The translations under genes and the position numbers were made by a program. The notes under the pieces were generated by a model that was not told the origin of the DNA, made no database searches, and saw nothing but the letters and a program-made list of their open reading frames with translations. Of a stretch of 60,000 nucleotides of DNA, positions 1-11,500 are shown piece by piece. This DNA comes from Membranipora membranacea (lineage: Eukaryota > Bryozoa > Gymnolaemata > Cheilostomatida > Membraniporidae), in NCBI GenBank assembly GCA_914767715.1, contig OU612070.1:4545501-4605500 (forward strand). Reading direction: 5' to 3'. Every line of letters starts with the position of its first letter. Within the stretch, counting starts at the first letter, position 1.

Positions 1-1640
1 CTGGCAAAGATGTAGCTCCAAATATATGTTTGGTCATACGATACACCTTGTCCCTGCTTCCATCGTACCAAAGAAAGTGCAGAAAATCTTTATGCCTGGG
101 ATCGACTTTGAACAGATAGAACATACTTTCGACATCACAAGCAACAGCTATTTCTTTCTCTCTAAATCCAGTGAGCACACCCACCAAGCTATTGTTCAGA
201 TCTGGACCGCTGAGCAGTTGTTTGTTGAGGTTTGATCCTTTGAATGAGCAGCTTGCATCAAACACCATTGGACCTTTCCTGGTTTATTGGGGTTCAACAC
301 TGGGTGGTGTGGAAGATACCATGCATTTGGGGAGTTGATCACATTGGGTGGAACCAACTCAGCATCCCCATTCATAATCAGCCCCTGCATGAACTCATTG
401 TATTTAGTGAATATCGAGGGGTCCTTACTGAAACGCCTATCAAGAGCCTTTAATCTTGACACTGCTTGCACCTTATTGTTTGGGAACTGAGGTACGATGC
501 CGATGACAACACTAAGAGGTAACTCTGATGCAAATTGAGGAGAAATAGCCGACAGATGAGGCCATTGTGCTATGTCAAAACTCGATGGTGCCTTCAAATT
601 GTGGCAAAACACAGACTCATTATCTGAAACCATCGTCAACATCTTGAATGTCCCCTTAGTTGCCTCATCGGAAACACATCTAGCAGCATCGTAAGTCACG
701 AAACTGACATCGGACTGATAATCCAGTGTATAAATGGCGTTATCAGAGCATTCCTTGTGGGACAGATAGACAGGTAGTAATAAGGAGGAGTCATTACCAG
801 TGGTGTGACATCGAATGGGATTTGAAGCTCCACCTGAAGTCTGTTTTGTAGAGCTTATCTGATGTGAGATGACAGAATCTGACCAAACCTGAGCTGACCT
901 TGGCTCAGAATTTTCAACCTGTCAGGATGTCTGTCTGTGTAGCAAATGCTGTGAGGACCTTTACATGAATGACGCCTGAGTTTATCACCAAGAGGACAAT
1001 TGGAACTAGAATGATTAGCTCTAAGACAAATGAAACACAACTGTTTTTCTCGAACAAACCTAAACAGGTTCAACAGGTTTGTACTTGAATGTGTCACACA
1101 CATGGAGAAAATGGTGTTTACCACAACACAAGCAGGTTACATCATCAATCTGAGTCGTCACAGAAGCCTCAACTTTGTGAGAGATCGGGTGATTCCTGAT
1201 TGCTGGCACTGATTTTGGTTTGGCAGATGATAAGTCTATTTGACCTTCAGTAGATATTGGGTGGTTTATGATCATTGAGTGATGCTCGACAAAATCTATA
1301 AACTGAGAAAATGAGGAGAACTCATGGCTAGTTCTTTCCCGAATCACAGCAATGGTATTCCATTTCCAAATTAGCCATTGAAGATGAAGCAGTTTGATCT
1401 TAGCATTTTCTGAACTATGATTTAATTCTGACAGCTTTGGGACACTATGCATGGCTGTTCTGGCATTGACCAGAAAATCACTTAGCCTTTGTAAACATGC
1501 CATGCCATGCCATGCCATGCCATGCCATGCCATGCCATGCCATGCCATGCCATGCCATGCCATGCCATGCCATGCCATGCCATGCCATGCCATGCCATGC
1601 CATGCCATGCCATGCCATGCCATGCCATGCCATGCCATGC
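1..1640 (-). mobile_element. BEL/Pao LTR retrotransposon remnant (gag end, protease, reverse transcriptase start)
   Basis: Read on the minus strand from about 1500 down to 1, this encodes the middle of a BEL/Pao polyprotein. The gag part (about 1490-1060) has the family's QW-x-x-x-KWN-like stretch, followed by a zinc-knuckle block (CLCCGKHHFLHVC, then CFICLRANHSSSNC at about 1040-990). The region at about 830-690 resembles the DUF1758-type aspartic protease (YTLDYQSD). The stretch 699-196 gives the linker typical before Pao RT (LKALDRRFSKDPSIF, WYLPHHPVLNPNKPGKV), and 235-1 continues into RT with a DVESMF-like motif. The frame changes at least near 1060-1120, 850 and 240-300, so the copy is dead. 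No LTR lies inside the window on the 3' side; the element runs off the left edge. Family assignment rests on recognised motifs and is fairly secure. Confidence 0.82.
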
Positions 1641-1650
1641 CATGCCATGC
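1496..1650. repeat. (CATGC)31 perfect pentanucleotide microsatellite
   Basis: Thirty-one perfect tandem copies of CATGC run from 1496 to 1650, followed by two degenerate units. The array lies where the BEL/Pao gag reading frame should continue, so it either replaced or interrupted gag. The unit length is 5, so all three frames stay open on both strands and give repetitive peptides (MAWHG or MPCHA units) that are not real proteins. The perfection implies recent expansion. Confidence 0.97.
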
Positions 1651-2578
1651 TATGCTATGGTTTAATGCAAACTGGGGCGTTTAGCTTAAGGTTTTCATGC
1701 GGACGTATATATTTGCTTTGCCAAGATAGGTCATCATCATAAAACCAGTCCAAAGGTTAAAAAACCAGATAAATGTTTTTGAGTCAGGTTGATTGCTGAT
1801 AGCATTGGACCCCAGATCCAAAAATTTTGCTAACTGCATTAAGTGTTTGAGATGTATTGAAAGACACAATTAAAGGATGCTTTGGTGTACTGGGAAAATC
1901 TTAATTTTTACCTTTCAAGTTTTTGAATTGTACTCCATATGTATATTGATTTAGTCTTTGACAGCCGGTGATTTGAATAATCCCGTTTTTTTTGGATCAG
2001 TACAGATTCCAGGTAAAGTGCATATGAGCATAAAATATCGGGTCCTTTCCTGGTAACATGATTTTAGTCAAGCCCATAGACCTACTAATTATTAGTAGGT
2101 CTATGGTCAAGCCTTAACAATTGATGTTAAAATTTGAATTATTGTGCAAGGCACTCCAACAGTGAACTGATATGAGGATGAAGGTGAAAGGTCAGAATCG
2201 CTGGCATCTTTATAAAAACAGAGGAGTGAGCTTGTGATGTCCTCACTACGAAACCATCATAGCAATGTGGATAGTAATTTGACAAATTGTTTTTAAGTGC
2301 GTGTATGCTTTGGAAATCTGATTTCATTCATTACATGCGATTGAAAAGCTGGGCATAGGATTTCATGCACAGACTTGGTCTTTTCAATTTTCCCAGTTAC
2401 AAGGTAGCACAACTACAGATTTGAACTCCCTATTGTTTAAAATTTGGTCCGGGTAACAACTGTATTGTACACATATTACTGCCTTCCCTGTTTATTTAAC
2501 AGAAGCGCAGATATACCTTTGTAATGAGATGGAATATAGCTGATTTGTAATTTCATTCCACTGATCGAAACAGACTCC
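1651..2578. other. Non-coding stretch
   Basis: No supported gene. It may include the upstream part of the BEL/Pao gag just after the microsatellite, but no convincing frame remains. The only clear structure is the short perfect inverted repeat at 2074-2106. Confidence 0.6.
2074..2106. repeat. Short perfect inverted repeat, 16-nt arms, 1-nt spacer
   Basis: CCATAGACCTACTAAT at 2074-2089 is the exact reverse complement of 2091-2106, with one T between. GTCAAGCC also flanks it as a short direct repeat (about 2067 and 2107). It could form a hairpin or cruciform. No function is evident. Confidence 0.9.
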
Positions 2579-2965
2579 TCTGGATCGATCGGCTATGGAG
2601 CCGTACTGGTTTGATGGTACTTGATGACCTCTCAGAACATAGTGCTATTGGAGCCGTACCCTATCTTCGCGGCCCTACACATCTGGAGACACCAGACAAG
2701 TGATAGTTGCTTACTTATAAAAATTGATAATTTGGCTTTAGTGTCCATTCTGACTAAGTTCTACTCACTCTACTCACGTTGATAAACCAACTCTTAAAAC
2801 TGTGAATTTCAATCCTCATGACTCACAATATGGTAGTCAGGATGGAATACATCCGTAATGAGGAAAACATTATCCCAGATAAACTCTCTCTTGGACAGGA
2901 CTGCTCAGTTTGGCTTAACACCAACAGACGCCACGGCGTGCCAGACACTAAATGTCCAAAACATA
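2579..2965 (+). mobile_element. RNase H region of a tyrosine-recombinase retroelement (DIRS/Ngaro-like), decayed
   Basis: In the plus frame starting at 2579 the translation shows an RNase H start (SGSIGYGAVLV), an in-frame stop, and then NIVLLEPYPIFAALHIW followed by KIDNLALVSILTK. That is the order of conserved blocks in DIRS-type RNase H (the core Asp in the DN-x-A-x-V motif). Positions 2848-2910 continue with YIRNEENIIPDKLSLGQ, matching the family's closing H-x-x-G-x-x-N-x-x-AD-x-LS motif. It lies directly upstream of the recombinase at 3132. Stops and frame breaks make this copy non-functional. The upstream reverse transcriptase was not found. Confidence 0.6.
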
Positions 2966-3131
2966 TCAAAGGAGAGTTGATTAGGTATTACCCCGAATAA
3001 TATTGAACTATTAAGTAATAAATCACGGTTGAAGAGAATTATTTTTTTGTAGGTGTATTAACCAAGTCAAAAATATAATATGTACCTGGTTTTTTGCAGA
3101 AACTCGAGCCCTAGAACAGGAGACTGACTGT

Positions 3132-3978
3132 ATGATTATGGCTTCCATTGGTGACAGCACTAGACGAGCCTACAACAGAGTCTTGGGCCGACTAGCGGAG
3201 TTCTGTGGCAGACACACTTTCCGAGATAAGTTTAGTTCTCACACTATCGAACTAATTGTAATACAGCAGAAAAACTCTGGCCTGGGAGATAAGGCCTTAA
3301 GATCTAGCCTCTCCGCCATTCGGTTTTATTGCAAGGCAAACGATTTGGCCATAAACTTTGACTCACCAAGGCTACAATTAATACTCCGAGGAGTGTTTAA
3401 AACCCAGACCCCTAGGACCAGGCCGAACATGGCTTTCAGGCTGTCAGTTTTGACAGAAATTTGTAACAGCGCTCATAATCTACTTCATGGGCAGATTTCA
3501 ACCACCGTCTGTGCCCTGTTTACCCTATGTTTTTTTGGACTGCTGAGACCTAGTGAGGCATGCCATGCGCCTTCGTCACCTTCCCATCAGTTACGCAGGA
3601 AAGATATAGTTGTATACTCAAAATCTTTGATCATACATTTTAATTCTTTTAAATATTCCAGCATCCCTGTATCAGTGAAAGTCTACGCCTTTAATGAAAA
3701 GGCCATCTGTACCGTTCGAAATTTGAAGAGGAACCTTAAAAAACATGCTTTGAATTCAGAGGACCCGTTATTTGATTTGTCTACCTCCACCTTCGCAAAT
3801 TATCTACGTCGACGCCTTTTGCATTGTGGAGCCACTGAGCATTTTACGCCCCCATGGCTTTCGATGTGGTGGTGCTAGTTTCTATTCCTCGACTGCCATG
3901 GCTGATGCAACCCTTTGTGCCAAAGGACGCTGGAAATCAACTGCTTTTTTACATTATGTGAAGCCAAATGTAAACTGA
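3132..3978 (+). pseudogene. Tyrosine recombinase of a DIRS/Ngaro-like retroelement, one frameshift
   Basis: A long frame (3132-3875) gives an N-terminal SAM-like DNA-binding domain (TRRAYNRVLGRLAEFC) and a catalytic core. The box I arginine is visible in FFGLLRPSEA. Box II (HGFRCGGASF, the H-x-x-R pair) and the nucleophile tyrosine (AFLHYVKP near the end) lie in the next frame, which takes over inside a run of five C at about 3849-3853. A single homopolymer indel therefore separates two otherwise complete halves, and all core catalytic residues are present. The reaction of the family is site-specific strand exchange, used to insert a circular element DNA. The RNase H domain just upstream argues for a retroelement rather than a Crypton DNA transposon. 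The frameshift is a real mutation or a read error. Confidence 0.8.
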
Positions 3979-5340
3979 TACAGATATTGAGGAAAAATCA
4001 ACGGCAATTTCTTGTATTTGCAATACAATAAACAGCCTTAAGATTTTATGGCGAAATTTTTCCCCTTCTTCTGGCCTTTGTAACACAGATTTAGACCGAT
4101 CATCCTCATGATCTGGAGATTTCTGTTTGTGTTTTGAGACTAATCTTGGAACGTGTGACTAACCATCACCCAAAATTCAAACGGTCACAGCTGGGGTGAA
4201 TCGGCATTCACCAAAAATATTTTATATTTACCTCAGTGCTCCTTATGGATATTATATCCTTCATTTACTCTATTGCTGATAATAATAATGACAAAGATGT
4301 TCACTCATCTGTCAGCAAACCCGCACTGAAAGGCAATTGTAATTAACAACGCCGGGCCCTGCACTACACTCAGCTATCACAACAAGACAATGGTTGCGTC
4401 ACAGATAGCAATTACTAGCTAGCCCCCAGACCAGATCCAGGATTGCGGCGCCAATGAATCCCGCACTGACCCGCAGTCACAATAGGGGTGATATATTTTT
4501 AATTAAGGTGTTTTAAGATCATTTTGCATTTTTTTATTTTCACATTCTGATGCTCAGTTGTGCAGAAAATTTTTTCCTTGACAATTATTGTAGTCTATCT
4601 CTTCCATTACATTCAAGTTTCAAATATTCTTGTGAAACATTCACTCAGGTGTATCACAATCTCTTGTTCACTTAAAATACTGTAATATTAACCATCAAAT
4701 CATTCGGCTTTTTGCTGGTTGTCCTGCAAATACAATTTATTTGCTTATTAAAGAATGAGATCTATCATAAGGCGCCTGTGAGATTTCTCAGGTACAATAT
4801 TAATGTATTGTGACCGTGATTGCATAATTGCAATCACTGTTTTTAGTGTCTCTGTCCCAAATATATCTGAAACAAGAAAAAACTTGGAGTGAATATACAT
4901 GATACTGGTAAGAATAACTGCTATGTGAAAGTCTTAAGCCTAGCTACTGTAGAACTACATGCTTCTCACTATGGTGTTCCACTCATGACTTCAGGGCTAA
5001 TTAGTCAATCACATTCTTTTTTTCATCTCATATTTATAAATATCTCCAATAACATATTGTTGTGAAGTTTCAGGGATAAGTGCTCGTAACCTTCTGAGAT
5101 AGCCAGATGAAAACTGCTCCTTGCGATTTTGTTTATTTGCTTATCATGCTGGCTCCCTGCAGATCCCTGACCTGTCACAACATAACATTTTTCCAGTTTA
5201 ATGAAAGTATTTGCTGTTGTAACCATAGATTTCATGGTACCAATAAAGACAGTTTGAGTTGTTCTACAAACTTATTTCCATGTGCAACATCCATCTGCGG
5301 ATTGCTAGAGTGTTTCCTTTGAATATCACCTTCCCTTTCC
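3979..5340. other. Non-coding stretch with a GC-richer block
   Basis: No gene seen. Positions 4318-4490 are locally GC-rich and contain CCCGCACTGA twice (about 4320 and 4459). This could be the terminal repeat region of the tyrosine-recombinase element, but no matching 5' end was found. Confidence 0.45.
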
Positions 5341-5384
5341 TTCATGATTGAGAGAAAAGCGATGTAGGGTCTGTTGTGATAAAT

Positions 5385-5565
5385 ATGTGTCCGCTAAAAG
5401 GCCGTCCACTTATTACCTCTGTTAAATAGCCATCCACTTGTGCTAAACACCCGTCCTTTACTGCTAAATGGCCGTCCGTTTTATAAATCAATATAACTGA
5501 TAATGCACTGTCAAGTGGCCGTCCCGTCCGTTTAGCAAGCATTTCAAGTGTTAAGTGGCCGTCCA
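5385..5565. repeat. Degenerate short tandem repeat rich in GGCCGTCC
   Basis: The motif TAAAnGGCCGTCCActt or a variant recurs about six times between 5385 and 5565 at irregular 25-45 base spacing. A related motif (AAATGGACGACCACTTAA) recurs at about 6180. It looks like a decayed satellite related to the sharper array at 6275-6415. Confidence 0.55.
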
Positions 5566-6274
5566 CCTTGATGAGTATTAGTGTGTCCAGTTGACCAGGA
5601 CTTTATAATGTTAAATGAATGTCTATTGGTCCTGTTATGACTGACCTTGATCTCGACTCAGCAGTAGTCAAGCCATTATGGTCCAACACCTCTATTTATT
5701 TCCCCATTGCTTTACATGCAAACTATGTTGACTTGTCACCTCAATAGGCCTGCTTCTGGTTGTTTCAAATCTTTAACCAGACCACTCAAAATGATGGTAT
5801 GCTTCTTCTCTTCTATATTGGTGACTATGGGTTGAAAATTTGTTGTCAGAATTTTTTAGTGGCCCCATATGAAAGACTGTTGCATTTTTCACACATTTCC
5901 GGTCTAATTTTCATTAGCCAAACCGTATGCATTGATCTTCCTAAAATGATTTTGCAAAAAGAATTTCAAACTTTAATTCAATAAATTTCCATTGCAAATA
6001 CACCTGAAAATATTAACAGGGTTCAATATCACTGATAGCAGTGCTTTTGAATTGGCTACACCCTCATTTGTCATCAGCATACTAATCATTTTATTTTGGA
6101 GGATGGGTGCAACAAGTTGACCTTCACCCAATTACAGTTGTATTACCTATTGACGTCCATTTAGCACTTGTGTTCCTATGAAATGGACGACCACTTAATA
6201 TTATTTTGTATTGTCTCGGCAAGGAGTTAACTCTTTGGTCTCGGCATGTGGATGTCCACTTGACATTTTGCCCA

Positions 6275-6415
6275 TCCGGATTGGCTTTGAGCAGTGATTT
6301 TAGCTGCTAAAAACCTGTCCGGATGGGCTTTGAGCAGTAATTTAAGCTGCTAAAAACATGTCCGGATGGGCTTTGAGCAGTAATTTTAGCTGCTAAAACA
6401 TGTCCGGATGGGTCT
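6275..6415. repeat. 43-bp tandem repeat, three full copies plus a partial
   Basis: Units begin TCCGGATGGG or TCCGGATTGG at 6275, 6318, 6361 and 6403 and share CTTTGAGCAGTAATTTTAGC followed by TGCTAAAA. The spacing is 43, 43 and 42 bases. Near identity between copies indicates recent tandem duplication. Confidence 0.9.
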
Positions 6416-6507
6416 TTTGCTTGGTTGATGAGTGTCCACAACCCATCCTTCTCTGTTACGAACCCATCCGCCTCTGTCAAATAAGTGTCTGGACACGATT
6501 TTTGCAA

Positions 6508-6625
6508 CCGGATGCCTATTTGGCATCCGGTGGTTGTCCGGCGGCCAACCGGATGCCTATCGGACAACCACCGGATGCTGCGCGGACGACCGGCGGTTTT
6601 CCGATAGGCATACGGATGGGTTCTT
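6508..6625. repeat. Cluster of nested GC-rich hairpins (CCGGATGCC family)
   Basis: CCGGATGCC at 6508-6516 pairs with GGCATCCGG at 6522-6530 across a 5-base loop. GGTTGTCCG at 6532-6540 pairs with CGGACAACC at 6561-6569. Further related arms follow up to about 6620 (CCGATAGGCATACGGATGGG). The block abuts the 43-bp tandem array and shares its CCGGATG word. It is probably a foldback or satellite element; no coding potential is convincing. Confidence 0.7.
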
Positions 6626-6669
6626 AGCGCAGCAGGGTCATCACACTTCCTGTCCTGTTCACCCGTGAG

Positions 6670-7090
6670 GTGTCTGATGGATCATATTTGCTACGAAATC
6701 CCCTCTCTATGTGTGTGATGGTTGAGACTTTGAGCAGAGATTTCTGTCTAATTTCACTGTTTTAATTTGTTTGGTTGGGGTAAGAAGGGAAGGGTGTCTG
6801 AGTCGTTGTGTCTGAGTTTGTCTCTCTATGTTGAGCTGCAAAGAAATAAATACAGAAGACCAATGACCCACCTCAACGATCAGCGATTATATCAAAGCTT
6901 AATCCCCTTTCATGGTATTTATTGTGTAAATATCAAAACAAAGTCTGTCGCCATACTTTCCACCAACTAATAAGAACTTAAATTTCTCACATTGCAAGTC
7001 AGTTTATTTTGCAAAGGAACAAAAAATAACTTATAAATCTCTTTTGTCCATCGAGAGTTTTGTTGGGACATTGGAGGGATTTTATCACAA
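6670..7090. other. Non-coding stretch
   Basis: AT-rich sequence between the hairpin cluster and the candidate exon. Only short chance open frames; nothing recognised. Confidence 0.5.
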
Positions 7091-7095
7091 ATATA

Positions 7096-7290
7096 TCATA
7101 TACTTTGGTGTGTCGAATTAGTAACAGATATGTCTCCTTCTCTTCTTTTGGATGGTAGTGAATCATCATTCCATAATTTGACGTCGTCGCTTGTATCCAA
7201 AAAAATTCTCACAACATGAGGTATAGCTGATATCCCAACTATGAGCATAGCAAGTGAACAAAATAATCCATAATACCAGTCTTAGAATGA
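7096..7290 (-). CDS. Candidate 3'-terminal exon of an unidentified membrane protein
   Basis: On the minus strand, after a possible acceptor (TTCTAAG at about 7283), an open frame reads DWYYGLFCSLAMLIVGISAI and then HVVRIFLDTSDD and a hydrophilic tail (SLPSKRREGDIS), ending in TGA at 7098-7096. This is one transmembrane helix followed by a charged cytoplasmic tail, as at the C-terminus of many MFS carriers. A second possible piece upstream (about 7380-7300: RVIFAFSAFIISTSCYNLAQ) is also hydrophobic. I could not build the rest of the gene. It lies 1.3 kb downstream of the SLC5 stop on the same strand and could be a separate gene, a remnant or an alternative end. Treat it as a hint only. Confidence 0.3.
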
Positions 7291-7299
7291 GTACCTGGT

Positions 7300-8570
7300 A
7301 TATGAATCTAATTTCTGAGCCAGATTATAACAGGAGGTACTGATTATAAATGCAGAGAAAGCAAAAATGACTCGGACCTGTTATTGTAAGTACTCAGATG
7401 GTGCCATTACAGTGTAGTTGTCAGACATACCCAGGTTTTCCCATTTTATTATATACTGTCTCATAAAGTGAAGGCATGAGTTATAATACGGAAAAATCTA
7501 CATAAAAGTAAGAAGGAGAAGTTTTTCAATAAAAATATCCAGTTATTTGTCCTCATGTAGGATACGCTGAGTAGAATCATGCAATTAAATTCAGCCAGCT
7601 GTTCATAATAATATGAGGATGCAGAACAATATATGCACAATGCAGAATGTTATCAATATGACATTCTGTCTTTAAACATCAGAATAAACAGTGTCACATT
7701 TTACTTTCCTGGATAAAAGTATCCTATTACTTTCTACTACTGACAACATTTTTGAGAGTACGACTCACAACGTTGTCCAACTATGAAGAACATAATGCTG
7801 CCGCAAAGGCTAGTAATTGCATGTTGGTTCTATCTTTTCCATGCTCATACCTTCATTTATATTGCCCTACAATAAGATATAAAATAGTTTTAAGTATAGT
7901 GCTCGTAATAAAGTTTAAATCAAACTCTGAATTTTCTATGGAAATAGAATAAATCTTTAAACCACCTCATTAATTTCAAATAGATTTGAGGATTGTTATT
8001 CAGAGAGAGACGAAGAAGGTCACTTTGTGGAGAGTGCTAAAGTTTTTTGATCCCACAAAAATAAAGTGGAGATAATTCACAGTAGTCATCAGCCTAACCG
8101 ATCTTTCAATTTCGGTTCTTCATCTTTTCCTTTCTTACCCTGCATCTATTCGAATGAATAAATATAGATTTAGGCATTCTGATAATTGATTAACCAACAA
8201 GAATCTACCTCGAGCAGGAAAGAGTAAGCTGAATAAGAAAAATTATCTGATTATAAATTTTTGTCTTTTTGAAACTGGAAGTTTTCAGGGCTATGGTGCT
8301 GAAAAAAAGGAGGTTGTTCATTTTGCAAAGCTTGCCAATGCAAATGCAAATTGCAAAATGAACAACCTCCTTTTTCCAGCACCATAGCCCTGAAAATTGC
8401 CCGTTCATAAGAGAATAAAATGTATAATCAGATAATTTTCGTGGGTTGAATATATGCTCTGATACTATTCTGGCACCTTTCAACCTTATCCTAAACCCCA
8501 AAGAATTTGATGAACTTTGATTACAAAACTTTAATGTTGGCTTTAGCTGTCAACACCGATTTGTGAATTT
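7300..8570. other. SLC5 3' flank / intergenic
   Basis: AT-rich sequence downstream of the SLC5 stop codon with no supported coding region. It contains the foldback at 8239-8439. No obvious AATAAA on the minus strand close to the stop was identified. Confidence 0.5.
8239..8439. repeat. Long foldback (about 200 bp) just downstream of the SLC5 stop
   Basis: Outer arms AAAATTATCTGATTATA (8239-8255) and its exact complement (8423-8439) enclose inner arms 8282-8328 and 8351-8396. The inner arms pair almost perfectly over about 45 bases around a loop of about 22 bases. Because it starts about 135 bases beyond the SLC5 stop on the minus strand, the transcript could carry it as a strong hairpin in its 3' UTR. 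It is likely a small foldback or MITE insertion. Confidence 0.88.
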
Positions 8571-8574
8571 TTAC

Positions 8575-11500
8575 CTAAGAATTAGTTAATCTGACCTCAA
8601 TTTTTTCTGACCCACATTCTGACTCCGGTTCTGGATCATGTTTGTCTGTAGTAGAAGTAATATAAGATCGATGGTGAGCCATTATAGCGTCATCCTCTGA
8701 GTAATCAATGTAGTTATTCCAGGATTGAGGCAGATATTTACTGTTAGCCACAACAGGTGAAATTAACCTGTAGTTCACTTTCTCCTTCTCCTTACACCCT
8801 AAGTAATAAAAGAAGTGAATTAATTACCATAAACTTAGTTTTCAGGTAAACAAAATTAACATTACATGAAACCAAAGTCAAAAGGGTAGGTTAACATAAA
8901 ACACTGATTGGATTCTATTCTCAGGGATAGCAGCTGGTCAAATTGTGATGACAGGTTGTGGTCCTGAGATCTGAGATCTGATGAAATATTGTGGTTATGT
9001 AACAGCATACTTACTATTTTTTAAGTTTGTCTAACAATTATTCAATTTAAAAATTAAGATCAGCAATGGAATCTTTTCCATTACTAGTGTAAATGTTGGC
9101 CTGCAATACAAATCCCTTTATTTTCATTAGTAAGTGATGATATAAGACTTACCAAACAAAAGGCTGGCAAGAACTGATGAAATAACAGTGATAATTATAC
9201 CACCAAGGTTAGACCAGGCATATGAAATGTCAAACAGGGATTGAAATCCTTTTCTGCAAAAAAAAGACAAGTTTTTGAGGATTCCACTGAAAAACTTGAA
9301 AATAATTTCAGAGTAGACATAAAAACACAAACATTCAAATGAAAAAATATCCGAGAAAAGTAAATTTGAGTGCCATCCATCAACTTCACAACATTAAAAT
9401 GGGCATAACCTGAACATGTAGTGCAAGGTTTCACAGATTTCAAAGAACAATTTCAAATGACAATCAACTACCTGCAGGCTGATAACAGTAAACTGAAAAG
9501 TAATTATTTTGAAGTCTTTAAAATGTTTTTAAAAACCTTGTTAATTGCATTTACTGCTAATAAGAATATAACTTGTTTGTGGTTCAATATCGAGAAAATA
9601 TTTTATATGTGGCAATCACATATTTACACACATCCTGACCTGTAGTGAGACTGCGGGTTCCACGTAGACGGATCATAGTAAGGAAAACTGGAATCAGGTA
9701 TCTGTGAGGTGTTAGTAATATTGCAGCCGACTGTAGATACAGGATATGCATACACAAATGGACTGCTAAATAATCCTCCAAGCCCTATCAGACAGCCATA
9801 TGCTGTAATAAAGAATCACAAAGCTCGTACTGCTGGAATAAAAATTGATTTCAGACTAGTCTATGCTTATGGTTAGCTACACTTTGCACATGTGCAATCA
9901 GTCCAGGTGGCTCACCATTGCACCGCAGCAACTACTGTGCTGCAGTTCTCAAAATAAAAAATCACCCCCACCGAACTGGGAATAAGTTGGCCATATTTGG
10001 AAACATAATTTAACTAGGTCAATTGATCCGCTTTGTGGAACTGACGCTAGAGTGTAGAGAGACCCGTATCTCAGAATCGATATGTAAGCAGTGCAGGTTA
10101 GCATTGCCTAAACCAATTACTGTTCGATTGACCAAAAGGTAAGTTTTAAAATATACAAGCAGAGTATATTTTGGAAAAAAATGCTGTGCTCTGATCGGAT
10201 AAGAAGAACTGCTCAGTAATTTATAGTGCATGGGGTAATCGCTTGAAGTGGATATATAAGGTTTAAGGTGAAGTGGATGATGTATGACACGTATGTTTTT
10301 ACGAGCAGGGTGCAGCTTGTCTCACCTGCTCCGAGGATAAAACCGACAATGATGCCTCTTCTGTTGACAAAAGGAAGGAAAATTCCTGTTCCGAACACGG
10401 CAAAGCTTGGGCCTCCAAGTATGCCCAGTATTAGAACCATCATCTGAAATTATTTATTATTTATCTGTCATTCACTCAATTTGGAGTATATGGAACATAT
10501 TACATGTTATGTTGTCATTTTTGAGTCTGAGTTGTATACACTAATGTATAATCTACACTAATCAATGATTGATCGATTCGATGGTATAAATTTTATACTA
10601 TCATTTTGTATGATGTATGGCATCATTGACTTTGTCTGTGACAACTGAAATGATCTGTTATGGTCATCTTATTACTTTGTGTAGAGAACTCACAATTCTA
10701 AGGTAAGATCCAAGGACTTTGAATTGGTGGATTATCAGAAAGTATGTTTAGATGAGCAGGGAAGAGTGATATCATATTCTAGAAAACAGGGGAGAAACTG
10801 TTTAAGTCATCACTTACAGTAATGAGAGTGTTGCCAAAGTTCTTGGCAATGATAACGAAGACTACTGATAATAGTCCAAATGCTACTGATAAGATCTTTG
10901 TGACAATCGTGGCATATCTGTCTGTCATCTCCGGTCTAAATGGTTTCACAAAGTCTGCCATAACTACTGTAGCCACGGCATTGACTTTCGAGCTGATTGT
11001 ACTGTTAAAAGAATGTATTCACAGTTTTTTCATCTATTTGGATAAATATTCTTCAGTAGTCTCATTTATTTCTGCTCTTCTGTATTTTACAAACCATTAA
11101 TGACAACTCATGTTGGTCTCAAACCGTGTAGGTTCTGAACCTTATGATACAGTATCAGTTGAGAGGTCGTTTTTACCATAAAACCTAACTCTAAAGTCAG
11201 CACACTTATAAGCAATTAACTGTGTTTCCAAAAAGCAACAACATACTTAAACCACAAATGAATCATTTTAAAGACATAACCTCTGCGATCGATATAAACA
11301 CTTACGAATCACTATCTGTGGCCAACAAAAGGAAACATGATTCAATTATAAGCAGCGTCTGCATGTATAATTTCATCATTTTCATCCATAACTCAGGTGA
11401 CTTTATAACAAGGTGCTACAGTATATATGGCAGCCAAGAGTGCATTATAGCTGACAAACACTGACAAAGTGGCCATCTTTGAGCAATTCATAACAGAAAG

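Noticed and set aside
1497-1742. Open frames of MPCHA or MAWHG repeats
   Set aside because: They are forced by a 5-bp repeat that contains no stop in any frame; not a protein.
3132-3978. A Crypton-type or bacterial integrase gene
   Set aside because: The adjacent RNase H region indicates a tyrosine-recombinase retroelement; no host integrase context.
8205-8501. 98-codon minus-strand frame as a gene
   Set aside because: It mostly covers the foldback arms, with no recognisable domain.
10822-11100. 92-codon plus-strand frame as a gene
   Set aside because: Antisense to SLC5 exon 10 and its flanking intron.
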